The notes: generated by a model not told the origin, from the sequence alone. DNA of 64,000 bases from Peribacillus muralis (GCF_001645685.2 NZ_CP017080.1:734001-798000); one strand, 5' to 3'; positions 35,050 to 44,216 are shown, counted from the first letter of the stretch. Translations and numbers: made by a program.

Positions 35050-36357
35050 TTATGCTGTTGTCGTTTCTTGAATCAGGTTTTTGAATGCATGTTCAACCGC
35101 TTTAAGAGTGTAAGCGATATCGTTCTCCGAATGTGCAATCGTCAGGAACCATGCCTCGTATTTGGAAGGAGCCAAATTGATGCCCTGGTTGAGCATCAAT
35201 TTGAAGAACTTGGCGAACATTTCGCCATCCGTATTTTCCGCCTGCTCATAGTTTTCAATTTTTTCCGTAGTGAAATAAATCGTCAAGGCTCCTTTAAGGC
35301 GGTTGATCGTGATCGGGACATTATATTGACCGGCGGCTTGTAGGATACCTTCTTCAAGGATTTTTCCTAAACGGTCAAGCTTGTCGTATAGACCTTCCTC
35401 TTTAAGCACCTCTAAGCAAGCGATTCCGGAAAGCATGGAAGCCGGATTTCCTGCCATTGTACCCGCTTGGTAGGCAGGCCCGAGGGGAGCGACCGTCTCC
35501 ATGATTTCTTTTTTGCCGCCATAGGCACCGATCGGAAGTCCGCCGCCGATGATTTTGCCAAGTGCGGTCAAGTCGGGTTGTATTCCCAAGAAGTCCTGGG
35601 CTCCCCCATACATGAACCGGAAAGCGGTGATGACTTCATCGAAAATGACTAATGATCCTGCCTCATGGGATAAGGAAATGACTTCTTCAAGGAAACCGGG
35701 GCTTGGCTCGACAATCCCAAAGTTGCCGACGATCGGTTCAACGAGTACGCCAGCGATTTCGTTACCCCATTTATTCAATGCCTCCTTAAAAGGCTCGATA
35801 TCATTGAAAGGCACCGTGATGACTTCTTGTGCGATGCTTTTTGGAACTCCAGCAGAATCGGGTGTTCCGAGTGTGGACGGACCTGAGCCAGCGGCTACAA
35901 GAACAAGATCGGAGTGACCATGATAACATCCGGCAAACTTGATGATCTTATCGCGTCCGGTATAAGCGCGGGCGACACGAATGGTCGACATGACTGCCTC
36001 TGTGCCTGAATTGGTGAAGCGAACTTTATCAAGGGACGGTATGGCCTCTTTCAGCATTTTGGCGAATTTGACCTCATGCTTTGTTGGAGTTCCATATAAA
36101 ATACCTGTTTCTGCTGCTTTAACGATTGCCTCCGTAATATGTGGATGTGCATGCCCTGTGATGATCGGGCCATATGCAGCCAAGTAATCGATGTATTTAT
36201 TGCCGTCGACATCCCAAAAATATGCCCCTTTAGCATGATCCATGGCAACCGGTGAACCGCCGCCTACCGCTTTGTATGAACGCGAAGGGCTGTTGACCCC
36301 TCCGACGATATGTTCCAATGCCTCTTTATGTAAAAGCTCCGATTTACTAAAATCCAA
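35050..36357 (-). CDS. gsaB: Glutamate-1-semialdehyde 2,1-aminomutase
   Basis: This 435-residue PLP enzyme converts glutamate-1-semialdehyde to 5-aminolevulinate for haem synthesis. It has the family start [51 protein letters not shown] and the PLP lysine in [16 protein letters not shown]. subtilis has two such enzymes, HemL in the hem operon and GsaB here, so this is the second copy by position (near ygaE). taggaggttttaag precedes the ATG. It is monocistronic. Confidence 0.93.
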   Translation of the reverse strand: MDFSKSELLHKEALEHIVGGVNSPSRSYKAVGGGSPVAMDHAKGAYFWDVDGNKYIDYLAAYGPIITGHAHPHITEAIVKAAETGILYGTPTKHEVKFAKMLKEAIPSLDKVRFTNSGTEAVMSTIRVARAYTGRDKIIKFAGCYHGHSDLVLVAAGSGPSTLGTPDSAGVPKSIAQEVITVPFNDIEPFKEALNKWGNEIAGVLVEPIVGNFGIVEPSPGFLEEVISLSHEAGSLVIFDEVITAFRFMYGGAQDFLGIQPDLTALGKIIGGGLPIGAYGGKKEIMETVAPLGPAYQAGTMAGNPASMLSGIACLEVLKEEGLYDKLDRLGKILEEGILQAAGQYNVPITINRLKGALTIYFTTEKIENYEQAENTDGEMFAKFFKLMLNQGINLAPSKYEAWFLTIAHSENDIAYTLKAVEHAFKNLIQETTTA

Positions 36358-36501
36358 TCTTAAAACCTCCTAAAAGTACGAACGTATTCCTCTTAATCAT
36401 AGCACTTTTTCGTCCGGAAATCTGGGGGAGGAGGCCAAGGAATGTAATCCTCCCCTGAAAATCTTGCTGAAGCTTATAAAAAGAAGCTGAACCTTTGTCC
36501 G

Positions 36502-36822
36502 TCATTTTTTGCTGGAAATAGAATCAGGTCCCAAAATTCCAGTCAGGAAGGTCAGGATATCGACAATGGTGGCCGGATTTTCGATGTCGAAGGATTGGCG
36601 GTTCATTTCTCCTTCGGCTTGGTAGTAGATAAGGCGGCCAGTGCCTTTTTCTTCATTAATTTGAATTTGGAAACTTAAGGGGGTGCTTTCTATCGATCCA
36701 ACGGAATCCCTTTGAATGACCTGGCATAATAATTGGCCAAATTCATCATCATAAAGGAAGTCATAACGAAGGCTAATGACGACTTTTTCGATTTGGGATA
36801 ATAATAATTCTTTTATGTTCAT
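36502..36822 (-). CDS. Hypothetical protein, 106 residues
   Basis: The small soluble protein starts MNIKELLLSQIEKVVISLRY, has an acidic middle and alternating beta-type segments (STPLSFQIQINEEKGTGRLIYYQAEG), and ends with a hydrophobic helix (TIVDILTFLTGILG). I do not recognise it. The ATG follows an aaaggagac site, which supports expression. It lies between gsaB (same strand) and the divergent ABC ATPase gene. No function is proposed. Confidence 0.65.
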   Translation of the reverse strand: MNIKELLLSQIEKVVISLRYDFLYDDEFGQLLCQVIQRDSVGSIESTPLSFQIQINEEKGTGRLIYYQAEGEMNRQSFDIENPATIVDILTFLTGILGPDSISSKK

Positions 36823-36975
36823 GACATACTTGTCTCCTTTATATATGTATCTCTTACAACGTCAGGATTATCCTGAAAAAAATGGGTGTGGAACAGCAGG
36901 CATTTTTATTGTCTAAAAAGCCGAGGTTGGATAAACTAATGCATTAGGACAAGAGATTACGGAGGATGTAACAGG

Positions 36976-37764
36976 ATGAGTGATGCTATACAAGTGAAAC
37001 AGCTGCGGAAGGAATTCAAGTCGGCATCAAGCCGTTCAGGTTTAAAAGGGGCCTTCCGGGATTTGCTTACAAGAAATTATAAGATCGTCCCTGCTGTCAA
37101 TGATATCAATTTTACTGTAAAAAAGGGTGAAATGGTAGCTTATATCGGGGAAAATGGTGCCGGGAAATCGACCACGATCAAAATGCTCACGGGCATTTTG
37201 GAGCCTACGACAGGTGAAATCACGGTCAATGGCATGAACCCCCATAGGGAAAGGGAAAAATTCACCCAGACTATCGGAGTCGTATTTGGGCAGCGCTCAC
37301 AGCTTTGGTGGGATATTGCCGTTCAAGAGTCCTTCAGGCTGTTAAAAAAGGTCTATAAAGTAACGGATGAACAATATAACGAACATATGGAACATGTCAT
37401 CAAGACGCTCGATATCGGTCCTTTGCTCGACAAGCCGGTCCGGAAACTCTCACTAGGTCAGCGCATGCGCTGTGAGCTTGCGGCAGCATTGATACATAAT
37501 CCTCCATTGCTGTTCCTGGATGAACCGACCATTGGGCTTGATGTACTCGTGAAGCTGAAGATTCGTGAGTTCCTGAAAGAAATCAATGAGAAATATAATA
37601 CGACCATTCTTTTGACCACTCATGACTTAGGTGATATTGAGGCTCTTTGCGAGCGCGTAATCATGCTTGATGAAGGCAGGATCATTTATGATGGGGAATT
37701 GCAGAGTCTGAAGGATAACTGGGCTGAGGAAAAACAGATTCATTTTCAGAATCCCAAACGATGA
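36976..37764 (+). pseudogene. ABC-2-type transporter ATPase, 3'-truncated
   Basis: The 262-residue ATPase has Walker [13 protein letters not shown], the subfamily-typical [19 protein letters not shown]-loop region, signature [15 protein letters not shown], Walker [13 protein letters not shown] and LTTHDLGD. Relatives of this daunorubicin/polysaccharide-type subfamily run to about 320-330 residues and are followed by two ABC-2 permease genes. Here the frame ends in QIHFQNPKR, right where it runs into an opposite-strand gene, and no permeases follow. The catalytic core is intact but C-terminal part and partners are lost. I read it as a broken operon remnant, possibly still translated (ggaggatgtaacagg site). 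Confidence 0.7.
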
Positions 37765-38332
37765 ATGTGTTGAGTGGGGTAATTCCCCCTGCCCAAATTC
37801 CAATATTCTGGTCAGTATTATCTTCCCTTATCAATAATATGGGCAGCCCGAATTGAAAGGCCATCGAGGGCTCAATTTGCAAAAAAGTCGAGCCTTCCCA
37901 GAACGGAGTGGATGATGAAGGTTGCCCTACATTAGTATCAGTAACCTCAACGAGGAATCGACGAAAGTTGATTGCCAACATTCCATAGCTTGATGAAACC
38001 AACCGGCGGATACTTGTTAAAATGGCTTCTGGATATTGTTCGCTTATTGGCAATGTACGAGGAAAAAGCAGTGCGTTTTCAATCTCTGAAATAAGACGGG
38101 TTTGAAACTGTTGTTGTATGGGGTTTAATGTATTCGTTGTGCTTAAAAATATGGGAATACGAAAGGCACGATCGACGCATTCCTCGTATTTGAATGATGG
38201 AGATACTTTATCCTGTGAAGGTTCAATTTTAGAATTTCTTGAGGAATCTGTACCTTTATCTTTCATTTTATTTTTCAGCTTCACTTTAATTTTATTTTTA
38301 TCTTTATCTTTATTGCTGCTCACTTTCCTCAT
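37682..38332 (-). CDS. Lys-rich protein with TIR/nucleoside-deoxyribosyltransferase-like domain, 3' end probably rearranged
   Basis: The 216-residue protein has a very Lys-rich N-terminus (residues 1-45), then a domain at about 56-195. It contains [48 protein letters not shown], and [21 protein letters not shown]. The pattern (P-R-T-L, then small-residue strand, then I-E-P-x-M-A with Glu154) recalls the NDT/TIR-like fold, where such a Glu attacks N-glycosidic bonds. The last 83 bases overlap the truncated ABC ATPase gene on the other strand, so the true C-terminus is probably missing. The start could also be GTG 38323. Function is inferred weakly. Confidence 0.6.
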   Translation of the reverse strand: MRKVSSNKDKDKNKIKVKLKNKMKDKGTDSSRNSKIEPSQDKVSPSFKYEECVDRAFRIPIFLSTTNTLNPIQQQFQTRLISEIENALLFPRTLPISEQYPEAILTSIRRLVSSSYGMLAINFRRFLVEVTDTNVGQPSSSTPFWEGSTFLQIEPSMAFQFGLPILLIREDNTDQNIGIWAGGITPLNTFIVWDSENESVFPQPSYPSDSAIPHHK

Positions 38333-38425
38333 CTCCCTTTTTATTTACTATATGGGGAAGGGCTAGGTCTGTTTGGACAGAAAACCTGATATTTGGTTAA
38401 AGTTTAATGCTTATTTTTGAACAAT

Positions 38426-38457
38426 TAAAAGAGACCACTTCAATTGTGGTCTTCTTT
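38426..38457 (-). terminator. Terminator of the gamma-carbonic anhydrase gene
   Basis: AGACCAC pairs with GTGGTCT around TTCAATT. On the minus strand a TTTT run follows. Confidence 0.8.
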
Positions 38458-38512
38458 AGGGAATTTCATTGAACTAGTTCATCCGTTACTTTGAGTGTAA
38501 CTCCACGTTCAA

Positions 38513-39193
38513 TTATTCGTCATAGGCATATCCACAGGAGCAACGTTTTTTTCCGAATAACAGATGATAAGATGCGGGGAATTCCTGATTGACTCGTTGG
38601 ACTTCCTTAGCAAATTCCTTATCATCCTTCGGTACTGGTGAGAGTGCATCCGCTTTTTCTTGAGAATCGATATTGGCTCCAGGTGGTACGAACCTATTAG
38701 GTGCAATCCGAACGCCATTTGTAACCACGGCATTATAAGAAATGAATGCGCCTTTCCCTATGATTGCTGTATATACAATGGAATTAAATCCGATAAAAAC
38801 ATTGTCTGCGATATAACAAGGGCCATGGATAAGAGCACCATGAGCAATTGTCACTTCATTTCCAATGAATATGGAATATCTTTTTCTTCTATATGAAATC
38901 CTTATATTTATTAAACCATGTAAAATTACTCCATCCTGGATATTTGTATTGGAACTGATATAAAAAGGGGTTCCTTCATCCGCTCGTATGCTTACATTAG
39001 GAGCAACATAAACATTGTTTCTAATGGTGACATCACCTATGACACTTGAAAACTGACTTATAAAAGCTGTGTTATCAATTTTAGGAAAGCGCTGAACAGG
39101 ATTAAAGGAAGTAATGGGGTTTGGGCTTATAAATGGTTTAAAACAGTGAGAATGGTTATTAGAATAGGGGACTAATCCTTTTTCTTCACCCAA
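38513..39193 (-). CDS. Gamma-class carbonic anhydrase-like protein (left-handed beta-helix)
   Basis: The 226-residue protein carries hexapeptide repeats through residues 45-175. Examples are FSSVIGDVTIRNNVYVAPNVSIRAD (one turn after another), TNIQDGVILHG, IAHGALIHGPCYIADNVFIGF and AFISYNAVVTNGV. The His of VILHG and the two of AHGALIHG match the zinc ligands of gamma-carbonic anhydrases. It would interconvert CO2 and bicarbonate as a trimer; some relatives are inactive. The start is TTG 39193 with an ideal aaggaggt six bases upstream. It follows no obvious partner gene. Confidence 0.85.
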   Translation of the reverse strand: MGEEKGLVPYSNNHSHCFKPFISPNPITSFNPVQRFPKIDNTAFISQFSSVIGDVTIRNNVYVAPNVSIRADEGTPFYISSNTNIQDGVILHGLINIRISYRRKRYSIFIGNEVTIAHGALIHGPCYIADNVFIGFNSIVYTAIIGKGAFISYNAVVTNGVRIAPNRFVPPGANIDSQEKADALSPVPKDDKEFAKEVQRVNQEFPASYHLLFGKKRCSCGYAYDE

Positions 39194-39502
39194 GTAATTA
39201 CCTCCTTCGGAATCTATTGGGGTAAATCATTTTATGCAAGAAGATGGGTCTAGATCACCAATAGCTTCAACTGCCTCACTTATAGGATAATTCTAGTACT
39301 AGCACAGGTTGGTTAAATTATTTGGTGAAATGCTGCGATCCTTTTTTAAGTAAAATTCGGAATAGAAAGGTAGCAATTGAGAATGGTAGGGGGCGTGTTT
39401 TTTTTTGTCTTTAATTTTTTGCAAAAACCAAGAGGTGGTACGCGAAGGAGACAATAATCATATAAAAAACCCCGCTAAAAAAAGCATGGGTCCTCGTCTC
39501 GA
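39194..39502. other. Intergenic region, possible remnant of a gene 3' end
   Basis: The gap is AT-rich. On the minus strand at about 39288-39235 a short open stretch ending SEAVEAIGDLDPSSCIK before a stop looks protein-like, but is too short to identify. No promoter or repeat is convincing. Confidence 0.3.
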
Positions 39503-39697
39503 TTATAACAGGCTGGATAGAAGAGATATTTTTTTATACAAAGCATGTGCTTCTTTATTACGATGTTCCCCGATATCATTTCGTAGATGGCCTTCCATAT
39601 CGGACATCAAGTCAGCCAATTTCAATGCTTTTTGCCTGTCGGAAATATTGCTGCGTATGATGTATTCGTATTTTGCATTGTATTCAGTCAGTGACAT
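39503..39697 (-). CDS. Small helical protein linked to a short integrase
   Basis: The 64-residue, mainly helical protein reads MSLTEYNAKYEYIIRSNISD at its start, followed by a charged helix (RQKALKLADLMSDMEGHLRND). I do not recognise it. It begins 15 bases after the stop of the tyrosine recombinase gene and follows a ggaggacgg site, so the two are probably one operon. It could be a partner or regulator of the recombinase, but that is inference only. Confidence 0.6.
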   Translation of the reverse strand: MSLTEYNAKYEYIIRSNISDRQKALKLADLMSDMEGHLRNDIGEHRNKEAHALYKKISLLSSLL

Positions 39698-39712
39698 TAG
39701 TCTTCCGTCCTC

Positions 39713-40267
39713 CTATAGGGCATAGTCGTTTAAGCTGTTCCCTGTTCCTTCATCTGTAATTCCAATGTACTTTAATGTTGCTTCAGGGTGTGAATGGTTA
39801 AGGATTTTTTGTAATGCGGCTATATCCATACTTTGTTTATAGAACCAGTACCCGTACGTCTTGCGCATGGTATGGGTGCCTACGCTCTCAATGTCCACCA
39901 TGTCTGCGGCTTTCTTAAGCTGTCTATAGGCCTGTATCTTGCTTATGGGCTTATCGCCTTTTCGTGAAGGGAATAGCCATACGCTCTCGATGACCTCTAT
40001 ATAAGCTGCCACTTCAGGGAATACCTCATCAAGCGGTATTATTCGCGGCTTCTTTTTCCTGCCTTCCTTCATGGTCACCTTCGTCTTGCCTTTAATGTCC
40101 TTTACCTTCAATGATAAAAGATCGGATACACGTAAGCCGGTATGGATGCCTAACAAGAACAATATGTAGTCCCTCTCGCTGCAATGTCGTTTCAATGACC
40201 ATTTCATATCATTTAATTTTTCCAATGATCTGATTGGCTGAACGTCAATTAAATGTTCTTTTGGCAA
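39713..40267 (-). CDS. Short tyrosine recombinase/integrase (catalytic domain only)
   Basis: At 184 residues this is a minimal tyrosine recombinase: it lacks most of the N-terminal core-binding domain of phage integrases. The catalytic set is present: Arg46 in HTGLRVSDLL, His132 and Arg135 in GTHTMRKTYGY, His158/160 in LNHSHPEATLKY and the nucleophile Tyr167. Similar short recombinases (B. subtilis YoeC type) are chromosomal and not part of prophages. No att-like repeats or phage genes are visible. It is followed closely by the 64-residue gene at 39503. Confidence 0.85.
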   Translation of the reverse strand: MPKEHLIDVQPIRSLEKLNDMKWSLKRHCSERDYILFLLGIHTGLRVSDLLSLKVKDIKGKTKVTMKEGRKKKPRIIPLDEVFPEVAAYIEVIESVWLFPSRKGDKPISKIQAYRQLKKAADMVDIESVGTHTMRKTYGYWFYKQSMDIAALQKILNHSHPEATLKYIGITDEGTGNSLNDYAL

Positions 40268-40521
40268 ATGTGATCACCCTTATTTCAGGTTAATGAAATC
40301 AGTATTTTGAATGTATACTTTTTCGTTAATTTAAGATTAACACTTCAAAAGGTTAGAAGTCAATTTGGCGTGGCCAATCGCTCTTGACTGCTGTCATTGT
40401 CCAGGGTGAATCATGATCAAACAGGTTTTATAGTATGAAAGGATATCCACTGGAAAAAATGGAATAGAATATACAGAAGGATGATGGAAAATTTTTTCGC
40501 CCCCGTATCTTTTTCTCTTTC
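40268..40521. other. Intergenic region between divergent integrase and sigma-factor genes
   Basis: AT-rich; it should hold the integrase promoter on the minus strand. I see no gene or RNA motif here. Confidence 0.5.
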
Positions 40522-40531
40522 TGTAACGTTT
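40522..40531 (+). promoter_or_regulatory. Possible ECF-type -35 element upstream of the sigma-factor gene
   Basis: TGTAACGTTT resembles the AAC-containing -35 of ECF sigma promoters (as in TGAAACNTTT). It lies 33 bases before the start of a sigma-factor gene, which would suit autoregulation. The -10 is not clear. Confidence 0.3.
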
Positions 40532-40563
40532 AGAGGATAGAGGGTGTTAAAGGAGTGAGAAAA

Positions 40564-41271
40564 ATGATAAAAAAGTTGAGGGAAGAAATTCATGAAATAA
40601 AGGATAACGACATGGCATTAGATAAGGTTTATCCAGAATTGCGTCGGTTTTGCCAATTCCTGACCCAAAATAATTGGGATGGTGATGATCTGGCACACGA
40701 TACGATCATGAAGGCCATGCGGAGTTATGGGAAGAAGACGGAGCTAACACCTGCTTTATTAAAGACGATAGCCCGCCATTCATGGATTGATACGATACGA
40801 AAAAGAAAAAAGGAAGCTTTAGGCGATCTGCAGGATAACGATCTGCAAGGATCAAAGGGGGGAAATCCGTTTGAAACGGTGGAATTCATAATAAAATCGC
40901 TTACCCCTAAGCAAGCTGTCGTGTTTCTATTGAAGGAAGGGTTTCTCTATCGCTCCAAAGAAATCTCCGATTATTTGAACACGACAGAATCGGCGGTAAA
41001 GGCGATCCTGAACCGTGTCAAAAATCGTTTTGACAATAATGCCGAGGAGCGTAAGCTGTCCGTCGTGGAAGATTGGCAAGATGAGGAGGAGAAAAGGCTG
41101 ATATCGCTGATGACACAGGCTTTGCAGGCACAAAATCCCGATGTCCTGATTAGAAGCATCCCATCTTTCAAATCGCTGAATAGTGAATCGATGATTGCTA
41201 AAACAATGAATCGCTCGCTGCAACCCAAAGCATGCTTCACTCCTTCAAACACACTCTCAATGGCTGCATAG
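40564..41271 (+). CDS. ECF-like RNA polymerase sigma factor with C-terminal extension
   Basis: The 235-residue protein has a sigma region 2 (about residues 20-85; FCQFLTQNNWDGDDLAHDTI, then TIARHSWIDTIRKRKK) and a region 4 HTH (about 108-155; LTPKQAVVFLLKEGFLYRSK, then TTESAVKAILNRVKNRF). A tail of about 75 residues of unknown role follows. No anti-sigma gene is adjacent. ATG 40564 is preferred to GTG 40555, because aaaggag ends eight bases upstream of the ATG. A ClpP gene begins only 30 bases after its stop, so the two are almost certainly cotranscribed. Confidence 0.85.
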   Translation: MIKKLREEIHEIKDNDMALDKVYPELRRFCQFLTQNNWDGDDLAHDTIMKAMRSYGKKTELTPALLKTIARHSWIDTIRKRKKEALGDLQDNDLQGSKGGNPFETVEFIIKSLTPKQAVVFLLKEGFLYRSKEISDYLNTTESAVKAILNRVKNRFDNNAEERKLSVVEDWQDEEEKRLISLMTQALQAQNPDVLIRSIPSFKSLNSESMIAKTMNRSLQPKACFTPSNTLSMAA

Positions 41272-41301
41272 CCGATCAATTTGTTAGGAGGAAAAATAGA
41301 T

Positions 41302-41886
41302 ATGACTACCATTCCATATGTAATTGAGCAATCCGGTAAGGGTGAACGCTCGTACGATATTTATTCCCGGCTGTTAAAAGACCGCATCATCATGATTGGG
41401 GAAGAAATCACCGATCATTTAGCCAATAGTGTCGTCGCTCAATTGTTATTTTTGGCGGCTGACTCTCCAGATAAAGAAATCACGATTTTCATCAATAGTC
41501 CCGGGGGATCCACTAGTGCCGGTTTTGCCATTTATGATACGATGCAATATATTAAGCCTGATATCCGGACTGTATGTACGGGAATGGCGGCATCATTCGG
41601 CGCCATGCTTTTACTGGCCGGTACGAAAGGCAAGAGGTGTGCATTGCCAAATAGTGAAATCATGCTTCATCAGCCACTTGGAGGGGCGAGGGGGCAAGCG
41701 ACGGAAATTGAAATTTCGGCCCGAAGGATTTTGAAGTTAAAGGACCATATCAATCAGATCATTTCGGAAAGGACGGGGCAGCCTATCGATAAGGTGTCGA
41801 AGGATACAGATCGTGATTACTTCTTAAGCGCAAATGAGGCGAAGGAATACGGGATTATCGATGAAATAATCGTTCAGGATCATTAA
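41302..41886 (+). CDS. clpP: ATP-dependent Clp protease proteolytic subunit, paralogue in a sigma-factor operon
   Basis: The 194-residue serine protease has the catalytic triad Ser98 (GMAASFGAM), His123 (MLHQPLGG) and Asp172 (DTDRDYF). It has the N-terminal loop [22 protein letters not shown]. It would form tetradecamers that work with ClpX/ClpC-type unfoldases. The ATG at 41302 follows an ideal taggagg. Its position behind an ECF-like sigma gene is not the usual clpP locus, so it is probably a second, stress-specific ClpP (ClpP2). Terminator at 41892-41932. Confidence 0.93.
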   Translation: MTTIPYVIEQSGKGERSYDIYSRLLKDRIIMIGEEITDHLANSVVAQLLFLAADSPDKEITIFINSPGGSTSAGFAIYDTMQYIKPDIRTVCTGMAASFGAMLLLAGTKGKRCALPNSEIMLHQPLGGARGQATEIEISARRILKLKDHINQIISERTGQPIDKVSKDTDRDYFLSANEAKEYGIIDEIIVQDH

Positions 41887-41891
41887 ACTGG

Positions 41892-41932
41892 AAAAAGGGT
41901 TTCGGGGCGCTTCCATTCCGAAACTCTTTTTC
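41892..41932 (+). terminator. Terminator of the sigma-clpP operon
   Basis: AAAAAGGGTTTCGG pairs with CCGAAACTCTTTTT, followed by CC and a T-rich stretch. Confidence 0.85.
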
Positions 41933-41990
41933 CTTACGTATTTATGCAAAATGGAGTGGAATGAAGGGATTGGACAAAACCTTGAAAGCA

Positions 41991-42058
41991 GAAAAAAAAC
42001 ACTTTAAGCCTCCTGTAGTAAGTGAGTTACTCAGAAGGTTTAGAAGTGTTTTCCTTTT
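41991..42058 (-). terminator. Terminator of the tauD operon
   Basis: A long imperfect hairpin, AAAACACTT with AAGTGTTTT as outer stem. On the minus strand a long T run follows. Confidence 0.82.
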
Positions 42059-42072
42059 TATTAGATAGGGGG

Positions 42073-42963
42073 TTATTTCTTATTAAGCAGTCTGCTTGAT
42101 TCGTTTTCCGTATTTATCGGGATTTCTTTTCCGACTGTGACCCGGCGAACGACACGGTGCTGGTCGTAGTCGGCGATGGCATAATGCTGTGTGGCTAGGT
42201 TGTCCCAAATGGCCACGTCTCCTTCATTCCATTGCCAGCGCACGGTATTTTCCAAACGGGTCACGTATGAATCAAAGATACTTAGTAATCTTTCGGATTC
42301 GCTTGTTGTATAGCCCTCCACTCTTCCGGCAAAACCACCTAATAATAAATGCCTTTTTCCGGTTTCTGCGTGCACGTGGACGACTGGGTGCCGCGTTTTA
42401 TAAATGGTCGATTCGAATATTTCCCGGTATTTCTTTTTAACCTCGTCCGTTGTGTTTTCGACTTGCTTGAATTGGGCATAATCATATTCATTAGTATGGA
42501 TGGCCCATAGTTCGTCGGCTAAGTGCCTCAATCCATCCGGCAGGTCTTCATAGGCCGTATTTGTATTGGCCCATACTGTATCTCCGCCAACCTTTGGAAT
42601 GGTTACACCTCTTAAGATGGAGTATTTAGGAACTGCGGGGACGAAAGTGACATCAGTATGCCATTGGTTCGCCTTAGCTCCCTGAGCGGAATCAAGTTCG
42701 AAAATATAGCTTGTATCGTTTTTGACTGGTACTGTTGGATGTGCATAAGGCTCACCGAGAAGCTTGGCGAATGCTTCTTGATTGGCATCGTCCAAATGAT
42801 TTTGTCCTTTGAAGAAAACGACTTTATGTTCGTTGAGCGCTTGCTTGATTTCGCTGAAAATGTTAAAGTCCAAGTCACCGCTTAATTGCACTCCATGAAT
42901 TTCCGCGCCAATCCTGCCTGCTACAGGTACCACTTTTATTTGTTGTGTTTTAGTTTCCGTCAT
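42073..42963 (-). CDS. TauD/TfdA-family alpha-ketoglutarate-dependent dioxygenase
   Basis: This 296-residue Fe(II)/2-oxoglutarate dioxygenase has the metal ligands His102 and Asp104 in NQWHTDVTF and the distal His in NLATQHYAIADY. The oxoglutarate-binding Arg lies in HRVVRRVT. Such enzymes hydroxylate taurine, alkylsulfonates or alkyl sulfates, releasing sulfite or sulfate. Its gene is 26 bases downstream of a sulfonate-type binding protein gene and faces a sulfonate ATPase-permease pair, so organosulfur use is the likely role. Strong gggaggaaatcg site. Confidence 0.92.
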   Translation of the reverse strand: MTETKTQQIKVVPVAGRIGAEIHGVQLSGDLDFNIFSEIKQALNEHKVVFFKGQNHLDDANQEAFAKLLGEPYAHPTVPVKNDTSYIFELDSAQGAKANQWHTDVTFVPAVPKYSILRGVTIPKVGGDTVWANTNTAYEDLPDGLRHLADELWAIHTNEYDYAQFKQVENTTDEVKKKYREIFESTIYKTRHPVVHVHAETGKRHLLLGGFAGRVEGYTTSESERLLSIFDSYVTRLENTVRWQWNEGDVAIWDNLATQHYAIADYDQHRVVRRVTVGKEIPINTENESSRLLNKK

Positions 42964-42989
42964 AATCGATTTCCTCCCATATTCTGATT

Positions 42990-43979
42990 TTATTTGTTGA
43001 ACGCTGCATCGATGTATTCATTGTGAATTTCTTTTTGAAAATCAAATGATTTCTTAATGTAGCCCACACTGGCCAATGTATCGATTGATTCTTGCTGTGC
43101 CTTGATGGCATCTTCGGTAAAGAAGATATTTGGTTCTTCGGACGTTATTATTTTCTTGACTGTGTCGGCAGGCATTTTAGTTTCCTTGGCATATATTTCA
43201 GATGCCTCATCTGGATGGTCGATTTGCCAATCGGCCGCTTTTTTATAAACCCTTAAATAAGCCTCGACAATTTCAGGGTGCTCTTTGGCAAATCCTGTCC
43301 GGGCGATGTTTGCACCAGGAGCCAATATTTTTCCTTTTACATTCAATGCGACAGCATTTCCTTTTTCAATATTATTAAGGTAATAAGGGTTCCATGTCGC
43401 CCATGCGTCCAATTGTTTCGTTTCGAAGGCGGACTGGGCATCATCTGGTTGTAAATTAATGAGCTTAATATCATCCGTCGTTAATCCATAGGCCTTCAAG
43501 GCCTTGATTAAATACACATGACCTGTTGTTCCGGAGGCAACTCCGACCGTTTTCCCTTTTAAATCTTCAACCTTCTTAATTTTACCGTCGGTTTGAGTGA
43601 TGATTCGAACGGAGGAGCCACCTTGTCCGGTTTGGGCAATCACTTCGAATGGAAGCTTCTTATCAATACCGGCAATCAGCGCACCATCTCCTAAAAAAGA
43701 CAAATCAACACGGTTGGAAGCTAGGGATTCCAAAAGCGGCGGTCCGCTTGGGAATTCACTCCACGAGATTTTTGCGCCCAGTTTCGAAAATTCATCATCG
43801 AACAATCCCTTTTCCTTTGCAATGACAAGTGGCCCCATCTTGCCATTCAAGGCAATACTCACTTTAACTGGCTCACTCTCCCCGGAAGCTTTGCCGGCAT
43901 CGGAATTACAGCCAGTCAATGCCGTAGTACAGATGATGGCAAGCAGCAGCCCAGTTAAAAGGTTATGATTTTTCCTCAT
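42990..43979 (-). CDS. Aliphatic sulfonate/taurine ABC transporter, substrate-binding lipoprotein
   Basis: The 329-residue SsuA/TauA/NMT1-like binding protein has a lipobox LTGC (Cys24) after a hydrophobic signal. It contains VSIALNGKMGPLVIAKEKG, the RVDLSFLGDGALIAGI loop, VASGTTGHVYLIKAL and QLDAWATWNPYYL, all typical of sulfonate-type binding proteins. It delivers substrate to the ATPase and permease encoded divergently from 44354. Its own operon contains tauD. A terminator-like hairpin lies in its leader (44036-44087). Confidence 0.92.
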   Translation of the reverse strand: MRKNHNLLTGLLLAIICTTALTGCNSDAGKASGESEPVKVSIALNGKMGPLVIAKEKGLFDDEFSKLGAKISWSEFPSGPPLLESLASNRVDLSFLGDGALIAGIDKKLPFEVIAQTGQGGSSVRIITQTDGKIKKVEDLKGKTVGVASGTTGHVYLIKALKAYGLTTDDIKLINLQPDDAQSAFETKQLDAWATWNPYYLNNIEKGNAVALNVKGKILAPGANIARTGFAKEHPEIVEAYLRVYKKAADWQIDHPDEASEIYAKETKMPADTVKKIITSEEPNIFFTEDAIKAQQESIDTLASVGYIKKSFDFQKEIHNEYIDAAFNK

Positions 43980-44035
43980 GAATTCCCTCCCTAATTTTTT
44001 ATTACACTTACCTCATAAGAATAGTCAGGATAAGG

Positions 44036-44087
44036 ACGAAAAAGAGATTCAACGAAGAGTAAACGGGGATACTCTTCATTGAATCTC
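44036..44087 (-). promoter_or_regulatory. Leader hairpin/attenuator of the sulfonate binding-protein/tauD operon
   Basis: GAGATTCAA-C-GAAGAGTA (44044-44061) pairs with TACTCTTC-A-TTGAATCTC (44070-44087), a 17-bp stem with one mismatch. On the minus strand it is followed by TTTTTCG, so it reads as a terminator toward the gene at 43979. No matching T-run exists on the plus side. Confidence 0.65.
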
Positions 44088-44216
44088 CAGTAGTCCAGTG
44101 GATTCACATGACCTTTATGAATATGGATTTGTGTATGAATGCATCTTACCAGCTGTTAGAATTATCTGTCAATTATTTTTTATTATTAATCCGATAAAAT
44201 AATTAGGTATTAACTG

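Noticed and set aside
39713..40267. Prophage or integrative element marked by the integrase
   Set aside because: Only one short recombinase is present. There are no structural, replication or excision genes and no visible att repeats.
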